Shown: positions 55,190 to 64,000 of the stretch, piece by piece
How positions within the stretch are numbered: the first letter of the stretch is position 1
How the letters are laid out: each line of letters opens with the position of its first letter
NCBI GenBank assembly: GCA_963989385.1
Contig: OZ022502.1
Location: 2,262,501 to 2,326,500 of the forward strand
DNA length: 64,000 nt
DNA from: Ctena decussata
Taxonomy: Eukaryota > Mollusca > Bivalvia > Lucinida > Lucinidae
Direction: 5' to 3'
Made by a program: the position numbers and the translations under genes
The notes under the pieces: generated by a model
Database searches by the model: none
The model's input: the letters and a program-made list of their open reading frames with translations, nothing else
Told to the model about the DNA's origin: nothing

Positions 55190-56570
55190 CAAGCCCATTT
55201 ACTATGTATTCTGTTATATATATCGAATTTACTATATAAGATATCTTATTTTCTAATTTAGATATTTCATAAACTACATGTATATAAAATATCTAATATA
55301 AAATATAAGATTTCTAATGTAGTATATAAGATATCTAATATTGAACACCCGACATCTAATGTATTATATAAGATATCTTATTTAATTTGATAAATTAGAT
55401 AAATAAGGTATCTAATATCATATTAGATATATAATCTCTAATATTATATATCTTATGTACTATGAAAGATATCTCATAAAATATTTAGAATACCTTTTTT
55501 CCATGTAAAAGAGTTATATTATTTAACTTACGTATATACTAAATAGAATATCTGAAAAGTTAAATAATATTATCTTCGATAATAAATTAGATATCTTATA
55601 TTGTATATCAGATATCTAATATAGTATTTCAGATATCTACATTAAATGAGACATATATTGTGAGGCACCGTAGTCGAGTGGTTAGGGTGACTCGGTTATG
55701 GTACAGAAAGTCGCCGGAAGGTCGGTAGTTCGCGGCTCACCGTCGCCATCCGACGACTGGAAAACTCTCTCTGTCGACCCAGCAGTAAATGGGTACCTCT
55801 TTCGAATCAGGGAATGATAAGGCAGCGAAAGGAGAGGGATGGGCTCCGACTTTCATCAGCTGTGCCCAAGGTACAGCAGTGGGTTACTAACCCCCACTGC
55901 CCCTACGGCTATTTGGCTGTGGGAAACCTTCACCGTTACCTTTTTTATACATTGTAATTGGTATCTTATTTAACAAATAAGACAACTTCTATGTTAAATA
56001 AGATATTTTTATACCGTATCGAATATCTGCTTTTTTTTGAAAAACAAAGTATCTTATTTGCCATATTAGTTATCTGATGTCGTTTATAAGATATCTAATA
56101 CATCATATAAAATATCTCATATAATATATTAGACATCTGACACGTAAAATTAGATATATATTTGTATATATATATATATCATATTTAACATATTCAATGT
56201 CTAATTTAACATAAAAGATATCTTCTTTTGTCAATAAGATTGTTAAATTCACATATTAGATATATTCGTTTATAAATAAGATTTTTTAATTCGATTGTAA
56301 AATAAGATATTTTATATATTATATCAGATATCTTATATCCCATATGAGATACCTTATACAGGATATAAGATATCTTATTTCTCAAAACAGATATCTTATC
56401 TGCTATATTAGATAAAATAATAATAAGATATTTATATATTAAACATGATATCTAATATAGTATATTAGATATCTCATTTAATATAGATATCTGATACATC
56501 ATTTCAGATACTTTATTATATTAGATCTCTTATATATTCTATCATGTATCTGTTTGACAGGATGTATAGT
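55190..56570. repeat. AT-rich array of short palindromes (AGATATCT-like)
   Basis: Dozens of loosely spaced AGATATCT / TTAGATATCTAA / ATATAAGATATCTTA words fill this block in both orientations, mixed with AATATTA and TATATA. There is no fixed period. The density of GATATC palindromes would allow many small hairpins. It forms the core of the surrounding transposon. Confidence 0.75.
55661..55945 (+). repeat. tRNA-derived SINE nested in the transposon
   Basis: The head GGCACCGTAGTCGAGTGGTT (A-box, Ser/Leu tRNA-like) is followed by GGTCGGTAGTTCGCGGCTCA (B-box) 45-50 bases on. Then comes a G/C-richer body ending 'GGGAAACCTTCACCG' with a T-rich tail. It stands out sharply from the AT-rich array around it. 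The missing stem pairing argues against a functional tRNA. Insertion must postdate formation of the array. Confidence 0.7.
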
Positions 56571-57144
56571 TTTATACTGGCTTGCCATGCTCTAAGGCTG
56601 CCCTTATATATGTCCACGTCATCAAGACACATAAAAAACGCTTGAACTATTCAAATTCGGCTGTCTTCGCCGACACCGTGGTCCCATCTCCATGCCATCG
56701 TACTATAATTCGATGGCTACACGCCGGCATTACGAGGGCTTTACGAAGTCGTGTTGCATTCTGAAGACAATCGGGCTGCTTCTTGTTTCCTTCGTAATGT
56801 CTTCGTGAGGCGAAAAATGCCCGATGGCACCGATGATCACACGAATTGAAGACGAGGATGACACGATGCCCTCACGATGGCCTTACGAAGGCAAAATGGA
56901 CACACGAACTCAACACGAAAATGGGCCTTCGCAATGTCCTTCGGCAATTTTTTGGCATGCCAAAGATTTTGCCACCGCTCACGAAGTTGCTGCCGAAGCA
57001 TGAGAAAATCCTCCGGCGGTCATACGATGGCTAAGATGCTCTCACGAATGATCCGATGTTATTACGATCAGAGCCGAATATGAACATTTCCATTATCGTA
57101 TGGCCATCGGGTGTCAATATCGGGACAGTGTGACGCCTGCATAA

Positions 57145-58090
57145 TATAGGCTTTCAGCCCAGTTATTTCACTCCACCACCACTACTCTAGTCAGTTTTTG
57201 CACTTGCAGCCTTGAAAGTGCTAGCTGTTTGTTGCAGGTGCGCGAAAACCTGAGTACTTTCAATAACTAATAGTGGGTGGTGTCCGGGAGATGGTGCTGG
57301 TTATAACTTCAAGTGCCGGGGGTCCTACTTATTTGGATAAAAGTAGGACAGGGGCTACTGTGCTTGCATTAGATGCGGGCGGGGGGTGTTTGGAAGTTTT
57401 TTCTCTCGTCTATCATTTCTCTTTTCTTTTTCACTCTCTCTGGAAGACGGCCCGATATAGACTGAAATACAGTCTCAAAGGGCAGTTTAACCCAAAACAA
57501 CCAACCAGTCAAGTTATAACTATAAGTTATAACTAAAACAAAAGGTAAAATTAAACGCACCTAATAGCAGTTCACTAGCACTTTCAGTTGAAGTCAGCTG
57601 TAGATTCTAATTGACAGCAACATCACATGTCATCGTTACATGTACTCAGAGTACAAATGAACCGAAACAAAACAGCTGTGCTTGCAGACATGTGAGGATT
57701 TCATGGCTGCTCCGTTTACCTAGGACTGGGCCTGATATTAGCTGAAGTAAGATTTATTCTGTCAACATGCACATTTTTATATCATGTATTGCCCGAGCTC
57801 CTTTGGTTTCTCAGGGATTTGGCCTCTCTCGCCCAGATGTGGGTGGGGTGTATTGGTTGCGGCAATTTACTGAAGTTTATTATCCAAAACTCGTTAAGAA
57901 AATTGAATATTTTGTCAAGCTCGAATAAAACTTATACAATGTCCTCCAAAGTTTTTAAAAACATAGTGATTATTAATTATTTCTTTATTGTAAGACGGCA
58001 AAATTACGACAGCCGACACTCGACGTTCCGAACCGTTGTTGGCAGTTCGCGTTGCGCAGAAGGCTCAAATTTGTCACCAGCGAACATCCT
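57145..58090. other. Intronic, no gene recognised
   Basis: The frames at 57273-57536 and 57789-58115 have no motif or matching splice phase. 'GTTATAACTATAAGTTATAAC' (about 57514) is a small palindrome. Confidence 0.45.
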
Positions 58091-58119
58091 TAAACCAATC
58101 TTTGTCACCATCTGAAGGA

Positions 58120-58260
58120 GGAAGTGTTGTTTATATTGCTATCCGCGTGTATTGCCTTACTGCTTGTGTTGTTATTTTTTGCTACTATTTCCCTCTTGGT
58201 GGCATGGGTGCTATGTGGAATTGGTTTGTTTCAGTTCCTAATCATTGCAATTTTTAACAA
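58120..58260 (+). repeat. Family A fragment
   Basis: 'TTCCCTCTTGGTGGCATGGG', 'GTGGAATTGGTTTGTTTCAG' and 'TTCCTAATCATTGCA' are the closing marks of family A. The hydrophobic frames on this piece come from the repeat's T-rich sequence and are not a gene. Confidence 0.5.
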
Positions 58261-58739
58261 CCATGAACTTCTAAACAGAGGAGCTTGCAGTAATCACCAT
58301 CTGCTATCATCAGCATATTAAAGTATACCACCATGTCTGTGTTTAATGAAATTGAAAGTTAAGTGACTTAAACCCAGACTATATTTCGGGCGTGGCCATA
58401 TAATCGGAAATAATATAAGAAATGACTAAACGGTAGGAATAAAAAAGAAGTCATGAAATCAACCATGAGGGTGCATTAAAATTCGGTCTCTTTTAATTTT
58501 CACCAGAGTCTGCAGTTGAAATCAATTAAAACAGATTCTGAAAAGAAAACACAACAACTCGGAATACATATGAAAGACCACAATGACACACAGACTTATA
58601 CGCATCAGAATATTCTCCCTTGGAACAAACAGTGGCTATATGTTAAAGTACTAGATACTTAAAAAAGTTATGAGAAAAATTCTCAGGAACTGACACTATT
58701 CAATTTCAGATCCAACCCAAGACAACATGCGGGAAAGAG

Positions 58740-59230
58740 ACAATAAAACACTAGTCATTACCAAAAGTAAAAAGTATGCAAAGACCAGGAACTGAAACAA
58801 TCAAAATCCAAATCCAGCCCTCAAACCATAGTTGGAAACAACTAAGATTACAAATAATCAAGATACAGAGAACATATGGCCAACCGAGTGAGCAGCTTGT
58901 TCCCAAAAGGTGGCCACTCAGCAACCCAAACCGAACCAAAAATAATAAGAACATACATAAGGTAAAACATCACAGAAACTCTGACACCAAAAACAGGCAA
59001 CAGAGAACCACAACAGAACTACCGCCTTGGAACGGTCAGTAATGAATTACTGGGGGGCTTAAATCGATTTTACAGGCCCAACCTCACCCTCAGTTACTGA
59101 AGTGGTACAAAACATTTAGTTGGTTGTTCGGTTCGCATGATAACCGTCTAACTCGTCAATGAATAAAATCCAAATCCAGCCCTCAAACCTCAGCCCTCCA
59201 GCCCTCAAATCAAGCCCTCAAAGACAAAAT
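58740..59230 (-). repeat. Family A copy
   Basis: A reverse copy with 'AGTGAGCAGCTTGTTCCCAA', 'CTACCGCCTTGGAACGGTCA', 'CTGGGGGGCTTAAATCG' and 'CCAACCTCACCCTCAGTTAC'. Its first 112 bases (58763-58875) are identical to 19651-19763. It ends in a small array of CAGCCCTCAAA-like units (about 59172-59222). Confidence 0.68.
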
Positions 59231-60220
59231 CAGCGACAGTCATGTGAACAGCCATTTAACCTGTTTTATGCGCGCAACCTCACACTCCCTTCTAACCTTG
59301 CTCAAAACAGATAGGTGTTCCGCCTGCGGAAAGGCCGCCTAACTCGTCAGTGAGACATCACCATCACTGTAAAACACGAAAAATCGATAGAAAACTAAGA
59401 CAAATAAAGCGGATAAGTCTGAGTATAATGAAAGTACTTATTTGACCACGATGGGCTTAACCAAAGACAAAAGTAGACATGCTCAACTTTCTGTAACAGA
59501 TGCCCTCAATAGCAGATATCCAAATTTCGTTGTTTTTTTGTTGTTGTTTTTTGTCATGATCTATAATTCGGTAAAGTTGAGACGGCAAAATGTCAGGTCT
59601 GACTAGTCTGTGACGTTATTTTAATGTTACTCCAGTTTTCACACAGCTCTTAGTTTGTTTCTTCGTGGCCTTGAGATTTTATTTGTTTATTGTAATTTCC
59701 CACATATAGGTTAGGAATCCCATACGGCGAGTATCTTACATTTGGTAAAATATATCTACGAGAGTGAGACTCCGACCATCAAATTACCGCCTGTTTGCGT
59801 TTTATTCTTGCAAACAGCTGACAAAACATTGAGCAGGAAATATAATGTTTTCACGAACGGCATCGTAATGTTTCTGACGTATTTAAGTGATTTATTTACA
59901 CCGTGTAATCATATGATGTTATGGAATGATATCGCAACACTGTTTTCGGCGTTGGTCATTTAATATGGTTGGAATATAAACTGAATTTGTAGACGGTCGG
60001 TCTGAGAAAACTGTATTTTGCTGCTATAAGTATCAGCTATAACAAATGGAATTCAGTCAGAAGATTTCTAAGTGCTGCAATCGATGCATTTTTAAAACCA
60101 TGTCCCACAAGGTAAAAAAAAGAAAAGAAATAAAATAATAATAAGAAATAAATAAATAACATTCCCCTGGCCGGTCTCGATAAAAGATTTTTTACATTGT
60201 ACACTACTTGTTATCGTGTA
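59231..60220. other. Intronic, no gene recognised
   Basis: 'GTCATGTGAACAGCCATTTA...CTCAC' near 59240-59290 is a family A scrap. The frame at 59742-59963 has no supporting splice sites. A decayed SINE head (CTGGCCGGTCTCGA) lies at about 60168. Confidence 0.45.
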
Positions 60221-60226
60221 TTTCAG

Positions 60227-60587
60227 GGCGAGACGAGAAAATGCTAAGACTACCCATGATTACATCAATACAGCTTCAGACAAGAAAGTCCCTGACAACG
60301 CGGTGAAACAGCCTCAGGTATCTCTAAGCGTCATAGATGCCTTATATAATACCATCGATGACGACGCAATTCAGCAAAGGAAAGCAACATCTGCAACGGT
60401 TTTATACACGAATCTTCAAGTAGATGACGATGGAGGAACCAATAATACTGCTGATTTAGAGAAAAATCATCAGAACAAACAAAATCTAAACTCAGTGAAA
60501 TACGAATATCTGCAACTAAAAGATGATGCAGGTGCTTGTAATACTGTTCATTTCTATGATAGTCTCGATATACAGAACAATAAATGA
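60227..60587 (+). CDS. Receptor gene, terminal exon: cytoplasmic tail with ITIM/ITAM-like motifs
   Basis: It follows the acceptor TTGTTATCGTGTATTTCAG and starts in phase 2, completing the Arg codon after the membrane helix. About 119 residues follow to a TGA. It opens ARRENAKTTHDYINT (stop-transfer basics, YIN = Grb2-type YxN). It continues DALYNTI, TVLYTNLQV (V-x-Y-x-x-L, ITIM form, and YTN), SVKYEYLQL (V-x-Y-x-x-L) and HFYDSLDI. YLQL and YDSL are separated by 12 residues, the upper limit of the ITAM spacing. The segments around YTNLQVDDDGG and YEYLQLKDDAG repeat each other (about 30 residues each), so the tail grew by internal duplication. Expected role: phosphotyrosine docking of SH2 proteins such as SHP- or Syk-type partners (established for the motifs, inferred here). 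An internal phase-0 donor (CCTCAG|GTATCT, 60317) could allow splicing to 60873. Confidence 0.75.
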
Positions 60588-60872
60588 AGTCACACCCCGC
60601 ATAATCCTGAACAGTGCTCTACCTTACAATGTGCTTGGGCATGGGTAAAATGCAGATATAATAGATAAAACAAATAATCCTGTAGCTAAACAGAATTAGG
60701 AGAACAATAGTTAACGGCAAATGATCTGTCTTACGATATGCTTTGGCATGGTCTGGATAGAAATGGAATAAAAAAAATAGTTTCGGAGGAGAAGAACTTT
60801 ACATATGTTATTGTAACCAAGACCAAAATTGATGAGTAAACAAATATTTCAATTCGACCAAAGCATTTTCAG
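60588..60872 (+). other. Likely 3' UTR with duplicated segment
   Basis: 'CTACCTTACAATGTGCTTGG' (about 60619) and 'CTGTCTTACGATATGCTTTG' (about 60726) start two related blocks that each continue GCATGG and end AATAG/AAATGG. A possible polyadenylation signal lies in the second copy. Confidence 0.5.
60767..60772 (+). promoter_or_regulatory. Possible polyadenylation signal AATAAA
   Basis: A canonical hexamer 180 bases after the tail's stop codon, followed by an A-rich run. Another AATAAA overlaps the stop codon itself (about 60580). Use is unproven. Confidence 0.4.
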
Positions 60873-60938
60873 GTCACAGAATCTGCTGATGCTTACGCAC
60901 ATGTAAATAAGAATAATGCTAAATACGAATTTCTATGA
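60873..60938 (+). CDS. Alternative or duplicated tail exon (YAHV / YEFL)
   Basis: After GACCAAAGCATTTTCAG, the phase-0 reading is ESADAYAHVNKNNAKYEFL preceded by VT, then TGA. The two tyrosine motifs YAHV and YEFL echo the main tail. VSLSVIDALYNTI of the tail lines up with VTESA-DAYAHV here, and NLNSVKYEYL with NKNNAKYEFL. The phase (0) does not fit direct joining to the membrane exon (phase 2) but fits the internal donor at 60317 of the tail exon (KQPQ|V). Splicing that way would replace the long tail by a short two-motif tail. The other reading is that this is a decayed tandem copy of the tail, with the shared TCAGGT being homologous rather than a splice site. Confidence 0.38.
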   Translation, partial: VTESADAYAHVNKNNAKYEFL

Positions 60939-60964
60939 CGCGTCAGTAGTAACTATTAAAAGTA

Positions 60965-61162
60965 AGAAGATGAGAAATTATCAGAAAATTAATACACTCA
61001 AATCCCATATCTCGCAATCAAAACCAAAAAGTGAAAGCTGAACGCACAAAACAAATTGACAAATGTTCACGAAAAGCATGCACGGTATACCGAATAAGCA
61101 GCTCGTTTACCAACAGTGGTCATTCAGATACCCTATTTAAAAAACAGAATGGGCAGCTATTC
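60965..61162 (-). repeat. Family A fragment inserted among tail exons
   Basis: 'CTCAAATCCCATATCTCGCA', 'ACGAAAAGCATGCACGGTAT' and 'ACCAACAGTGGTCATTCAGA' are the reverse marks of family A, as at 36700-36840. The frame on the plus strand over it (from 61031) is a by-product. Its right edge lies close to the first decayed tail repeat. Confidence 0.6.
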
Positions 61163-61169
61163 TGGTGTC

Positions 61170-61283
61170 CACACTTGAAGAGATCACAGACACTGTTCCA
61201 TTCGTGTACGCCTGTAAATGCGAGTTGGAGCAGTGTACGCCGAGTTAGAACACCTTCAGAGAATGCTCGCGAACGAGAGGTGA
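61170..61283 (+). pseudogene. Frameshifted tail-like segment (VYA-EL repeats)
   Basis: One frame reads TLEEITDTVPFVYACKCELE and stops soon after. The next frame, from about 61218, reads MRVGAVYAELEHLQRMLANE with a stop at 61281. VYAEL has the core of an ITIM-like tyrosine motif. The DNA word GTGTACGCC[T/G]...GAGTT[G/A]GA occurs twice here and again at 61606-61720. A one-base slip between the two copies would explain the frame change. No clean acceptor precedes it. I read it as a decayed relative of the cytoplasmic tail; chance similarity is possible. Confidence 0.32.
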
Positions 61284-61605
61284 GTGTTTGCCATGTATTT
61301 TAACAGTTTACTAAGGTTTACGTCCCTCTCTTCTTGACAGTTTTCGTCTTAGACATCATCTACAACCGCAGGTAAACTTTCAAAGCACCACCTCTTGTAA
61401 TAACACAAGAAACGTCGCAAATCCTTGCAAAACATGTCAAAATATTTACTACTGGTCTTCATTTGTACTAAATGTACGCAAACACTGTCTTCATTTACAA
61501 AAATTATAAACTGTAATAAGAAATGATCCAACTGTGACCATCAGAGCGAAGTCACGAAATGCTGACCGTAAAACTGAGAGAGCTGTTTGTATTTGTTTGC
61601 ACCAG

Positions 61606-61720
61606 GGGTGTTGCCAAAGGACACGCCGAGTTGCAAGACCTGTGCACGCCGAGTTTAATCATTATTGATATAAGGGTGTACCGCGAGTTGGAGTACATAA
61701 ACGTGAAGCCCAAAGACTAA
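61606..61720 (+). CDS. Possible alternative cytoplasmic tail exon (phase 2)
   Basis: After GTTTGTATTTGTTTGCACCAG the phase-2 reading is open to TAA: GVAKGHAELQDLCTPSLIII followed by DIRVYRELEYINVKPKD. The entry phase is the same as that of the main tail exon (60227), so it could join directly to the membrane exon and complete the same Arg codon. It carries YREL and LEYINV; the latter has ITIM form (L-x-Y-x-x-V) and also YxN as in DYINT of the main tail. GHAEL looks like VYAEL with the tyrosine codon mutated. It lacks the stop-transfer basic cluster of the main tail. It could be a mutually exclusive last exon, part of a neighbouring paralogue, or a relic. Confidence 0.4.
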
Positions 61721-61915
61721 TGAGCAAACATGTACCATGTTCTGTATTTATGAGCCTTATTTGATACAGACCTGACATAAATAACAAATTTTGTATTTGT
61801 TGAAAGGAAATCGTTTATCTCTTCAACTGATAGTCAGAGTCAGTTATGAAACTACATTTTGCGTTCTACGAAAAGACGAAAGGAAAAAAAAGCTGCAGTC
61901 CCTTTTGACACAACT
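61721..61915. other. No gene recognised
   Basis: Short non-coding stretch after the last tail-like block; no AATAAA close to the stop. Confidence 0.4.
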
Positions 61916-61929
61916 CAATGAAAATATCG

Positions 61930-62065
61930 GTATCTAACACCTTAGCACCAAGACCTCTGCCGCCCCACCCTGTGGAGCGCCTATCTTCGCCTTTCATACA
62001 AATTGTCGCAGGTTCAACTCCAACGGACGGCACATGTCCGATCCATTTTTCCAATAGACCAGAAA
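61930..62065 (+). repeat. tRNA-like SINE fragment
   Basis: GTCGCAGGTTCAACTCCAAC (62005-62024) is a near-perfect B-box. About 50 bases upstream is a weaker A-box-like AGCGCCTATCTTCGCC. The acceptor stem does not pair. Probably a SINE head. Confidence 0.42.
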
Positions 62066-64000
62066 ATGCACAGCCAGAGCCAGTGTGTTCTGAGCTGAAA
62101 TAAGTGGCATCAGAGTCGCAGTTGGTGATTACAGCTCGTCAATGAACGTCGGTGGTAGCGCCCGCCTGATAAAACCGGCAAAACTGTACATGTGCACGCA
62201 AGAACACACAAACAAACACTGAGTCAATATTCCTGATATGGTTTTGTAACCAGAAGCTGTGGTCTCCTTAAAACAAGAACGAATGGGCATAGTATTAAAA
62301 CAAACAACGTGATCACTCCTTCAAGCCCAGTAAGAAGCGCAAACTTTAAGCGGATGCAGTCTCTACTTTAAGGGCTTTGCCTTTCTGCGCATGTATATTC
62401 GGACACAATGTTAACACCACTCCACATGCCTGCAACATAATTTTATCTGCGAGCCTCCGCGTTAACATACATGTATTTATCCTCTGTGCAGACGGACAAT
62501 TACTTTCTACGAAAATATGCGGAGATACGAAAGTTTGGACGGACACGAAAATAACAGGGAGAGGCAACTAGATTTTTTCTAGCGTTGGTTTTTGAAGAAT
62601 TGAGAGACCAGAGTGGCCAGACCTGGAGTAAAGCAAAGTAAATGTGTAACTATTCGCGTACATGTATCCAGCCATCTGAATTATAGAAGCGTACAGAGTA
62701 ATGTGTCTGCCTATAAAGAGCGATGAAGAGAGATTTCAAAGCTATTTCAACCAGAAAAGAGTCTTACGACAGAGTCAACAATCATACTCCTTTTCCTTAG
62801 CATAACAGTAATTTTCGTTTTCTTTAGCAAAAGATACTTTGCTTTGGTGAATGATTACACTTTCAGTGGAAGCAAACCTGTCGTTTTCATTCTTTCCGGC
62901 CTTCTAAATTCTTAAAAAGAAGAATTGCTGCCCAAGCAGCATAGTACTTCTTTTAAGAGAAGAGTCCCATTTTGGAAGTTTTTTTTATGAGGAAGTCACA
63001 ACAGTTTTTTCCCTTTGTACAATGATAAATACAATTACCTTATGGTACATTTTCAGGGGAGGCAACTCTGCCTCCATAATCAACATGGGTCAACTTTTAA
63101 AAGAAAGAATTTGCTCCGCTCGTGGCATTTTTTTCTTCCCTTTAAGAGTAGAGCACAGTTTAGAAATGCTTCCTGATCTGGGAATACAAACAGGAAGTCG
63201 CGAAAGTAACTTCCCTATACATGTATTAAAATGACGAAAAAACAGTGTAACCAGACGCCTTAAAGTCCAGTTGCATTTAGCTATTGACATACGCGTAGCA
63301 GCAAGAAAATCAGAATCAATACTTTGCAAATTCAAATACAGTTTGTATATACAGCTGTAAACGGATCAGACTCTGAACGTACTACATAAATACACAAGTT
63401 GCGCTAAGTCTGCGCTGTTGTTCATACTGTAATATGGCACATGTTGATTTCCATGCCTCTATCTACGGACACAGATGGAGTGATGGTAGGGTGACTTACG
63501 ACCTTACGTCATTTTTAACAGTATTAATCGTATCAGGACCATGGGATGATGATAATGACGAAAACCTGTATGAAATTGAACCCTGCATCGAACCAGGGAG
63601 GTCAGCAGGTTTGCGCATAGCTTTCTAAGCTACGGATACACCGTTCTGCGTAAACCGGGCGGAGGAGTAAAATATAAGGGAGAGTATTATGTACAAACTG
63701 TTAGATAACTGTGTTTAAAATGTAAAGATTGGAATATACTTTTCCCACTGTCAACAGATAAAGTGAATCTTCGAACTGAAAGTTCATCCGTCGAATGGTA
63801 TTAGCAACAGTGATCTAATATAGCTCTTGGAAAACATTTGTTCTGAATGAACAGTATTAACATTGGCAGGCAAACTCATCATAACTTCATAACTGAAAGA
63901 CAAACAAAATGTGGATCCTTAAATATTTACATTATTCTCAGTCATTCTGTTGAATTTACTAACAGAATGATTTTTCATACAAGCAATCGGACAGCCGACA
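62066..64000. other. No gene recognised
   Basis: Two loosely related blocks near 62910-62975 and 63095-63165 (AAAGAA-GAATT-GCT-C... and TTTAAGAG-AGAG) hint at an old duplication. A frame at 63434-63628 (HRWSDGRVTYDLTSF...) has some protein-like texture but no splice support. Nothing else is assignable. Confidence 0.45.

Larger units (their letters stand above)
54858..57141. mobile_element. 2.28-kb terminal-inverted-repeat transposon, TAA target site
   Basis: The left end TGCTGGCGTCACACTGTCCC is mirrored by the complement TGCAGGCGTCACACTGTCCC at the right. The inverted repeats continue through GACACCCGATGGCCATACGA, about 46 bases with three mismatches. The flanks are TAA on both sides (54855-54857, 57142-57144), the target size and TWA form of PIF/Harbinger elements. 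Subterminal regions on both sides are full of short [C/G]GATGG[C/T]C---ACGA motifs. The centre is a 1.3-kb AT-rich block with a nested SINE. No transposase remains, so it is non-autonomous. Superfamily is inferred from the target site only. Confidence 0.75.

Noticed and set aside
55661..55740. Possible functional tRNA gene
   Set aside because: A- and B-boxes are present but the acceptor and anticodon stems do not pair, and a SINE body follows.
58120..58321. Hydrophobic frame that looks like a signal or membrane segment
   Set aside because: The DNA matches the closing part of interspersed family A, seen in many other copies.
63434..63628. Open frame with HRWSDGRVTYDL, faintly like the start of a metalloprotease catalytic domain
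   Set aside because: No zinc-binding HExxH follows, no convincing acceptor or donor is present, and the resemblance rests on a few residues.

Overview
This window looks like nuclear DNA of a bivalve mollusc. It is AT-rich and has no dense coding sequence. It is full of the repeats typical of bivalve genomes: long elements built from 150-430 bp tandem units, GTCC/GGAC simple repeats, foldback MITEs, tRNA-headed SINEs and broken Tc1, mariner and LINE-type open reading frames. Species and family assignments come from pattern recognition; no database was searched.

The most interesting content is a dispersed plus-strand gene, read here as a series of exons with compatible splice phases between about 20.76 kb and 61.7 kb. 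Three short phase 1-1 exons (20761, 21162, 40749) encode acidic or Ser/Thr-rich pieces. A 306-base phase 1-1 exon (27443) encodes a six-cysteine extracellular domain. A 276-base phase 1-1 exon (42657) encodes a Ser/Thr-rich stalk with N-glycosylation sites. A 76-base phase 1-2 exon (44008) encodes one membrane helix. A phase-2 terminal exon (60227-60587) encodes a 119-residue cytoplasmic tail with several YxxL/I motifs, two of ITIM form, an ITAM-like pair and Grb2-type YxN sites. Two further small exon-like blocks with tyrosine motifs (60873 and 61606) and a frameshifted one (about 61170) lie just downstream. They look like alternative or decaying copies of the tail. The whole reads as an invertebrate ITIM/ITAM-like type I receptor. 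No signal-peptide exon is certain. A hydrophobic exon candidate at 2877-3026 belongs either to a multipass membrane protein or, in another frame, to a leader.

Layout: 0-1.6 kb holds a Tc1-like transposase remnant and a LINE end. From 2.8-7.6 kb there is a candidate exon, a 331-bp perfect foldback element, a 380-bp tandem repeat and a 234-bp hAT-like MITE. From 10-20 kb there are several tandem-unit elements. From 20.7-27.8 kb there are receptor exons around two large elements and a 350-bp duplication. From 29-40 kb there is another tandem-unit element, a mariner remnant, LINE pieces and many copies of one interspersed retroelement family. From 40.7-44.1 kb lie the stalk and membrane exons. 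From 44.2-60.2 kb there is a 16-kb intron carrying retroelement copies and a 2.28-kb terminal-inverted-repeat element with a nested SINE. From 60.2-61.7 kb lie the tail exons. From 61.9-64 kb there is a SINE and otherwise nothing assignable.
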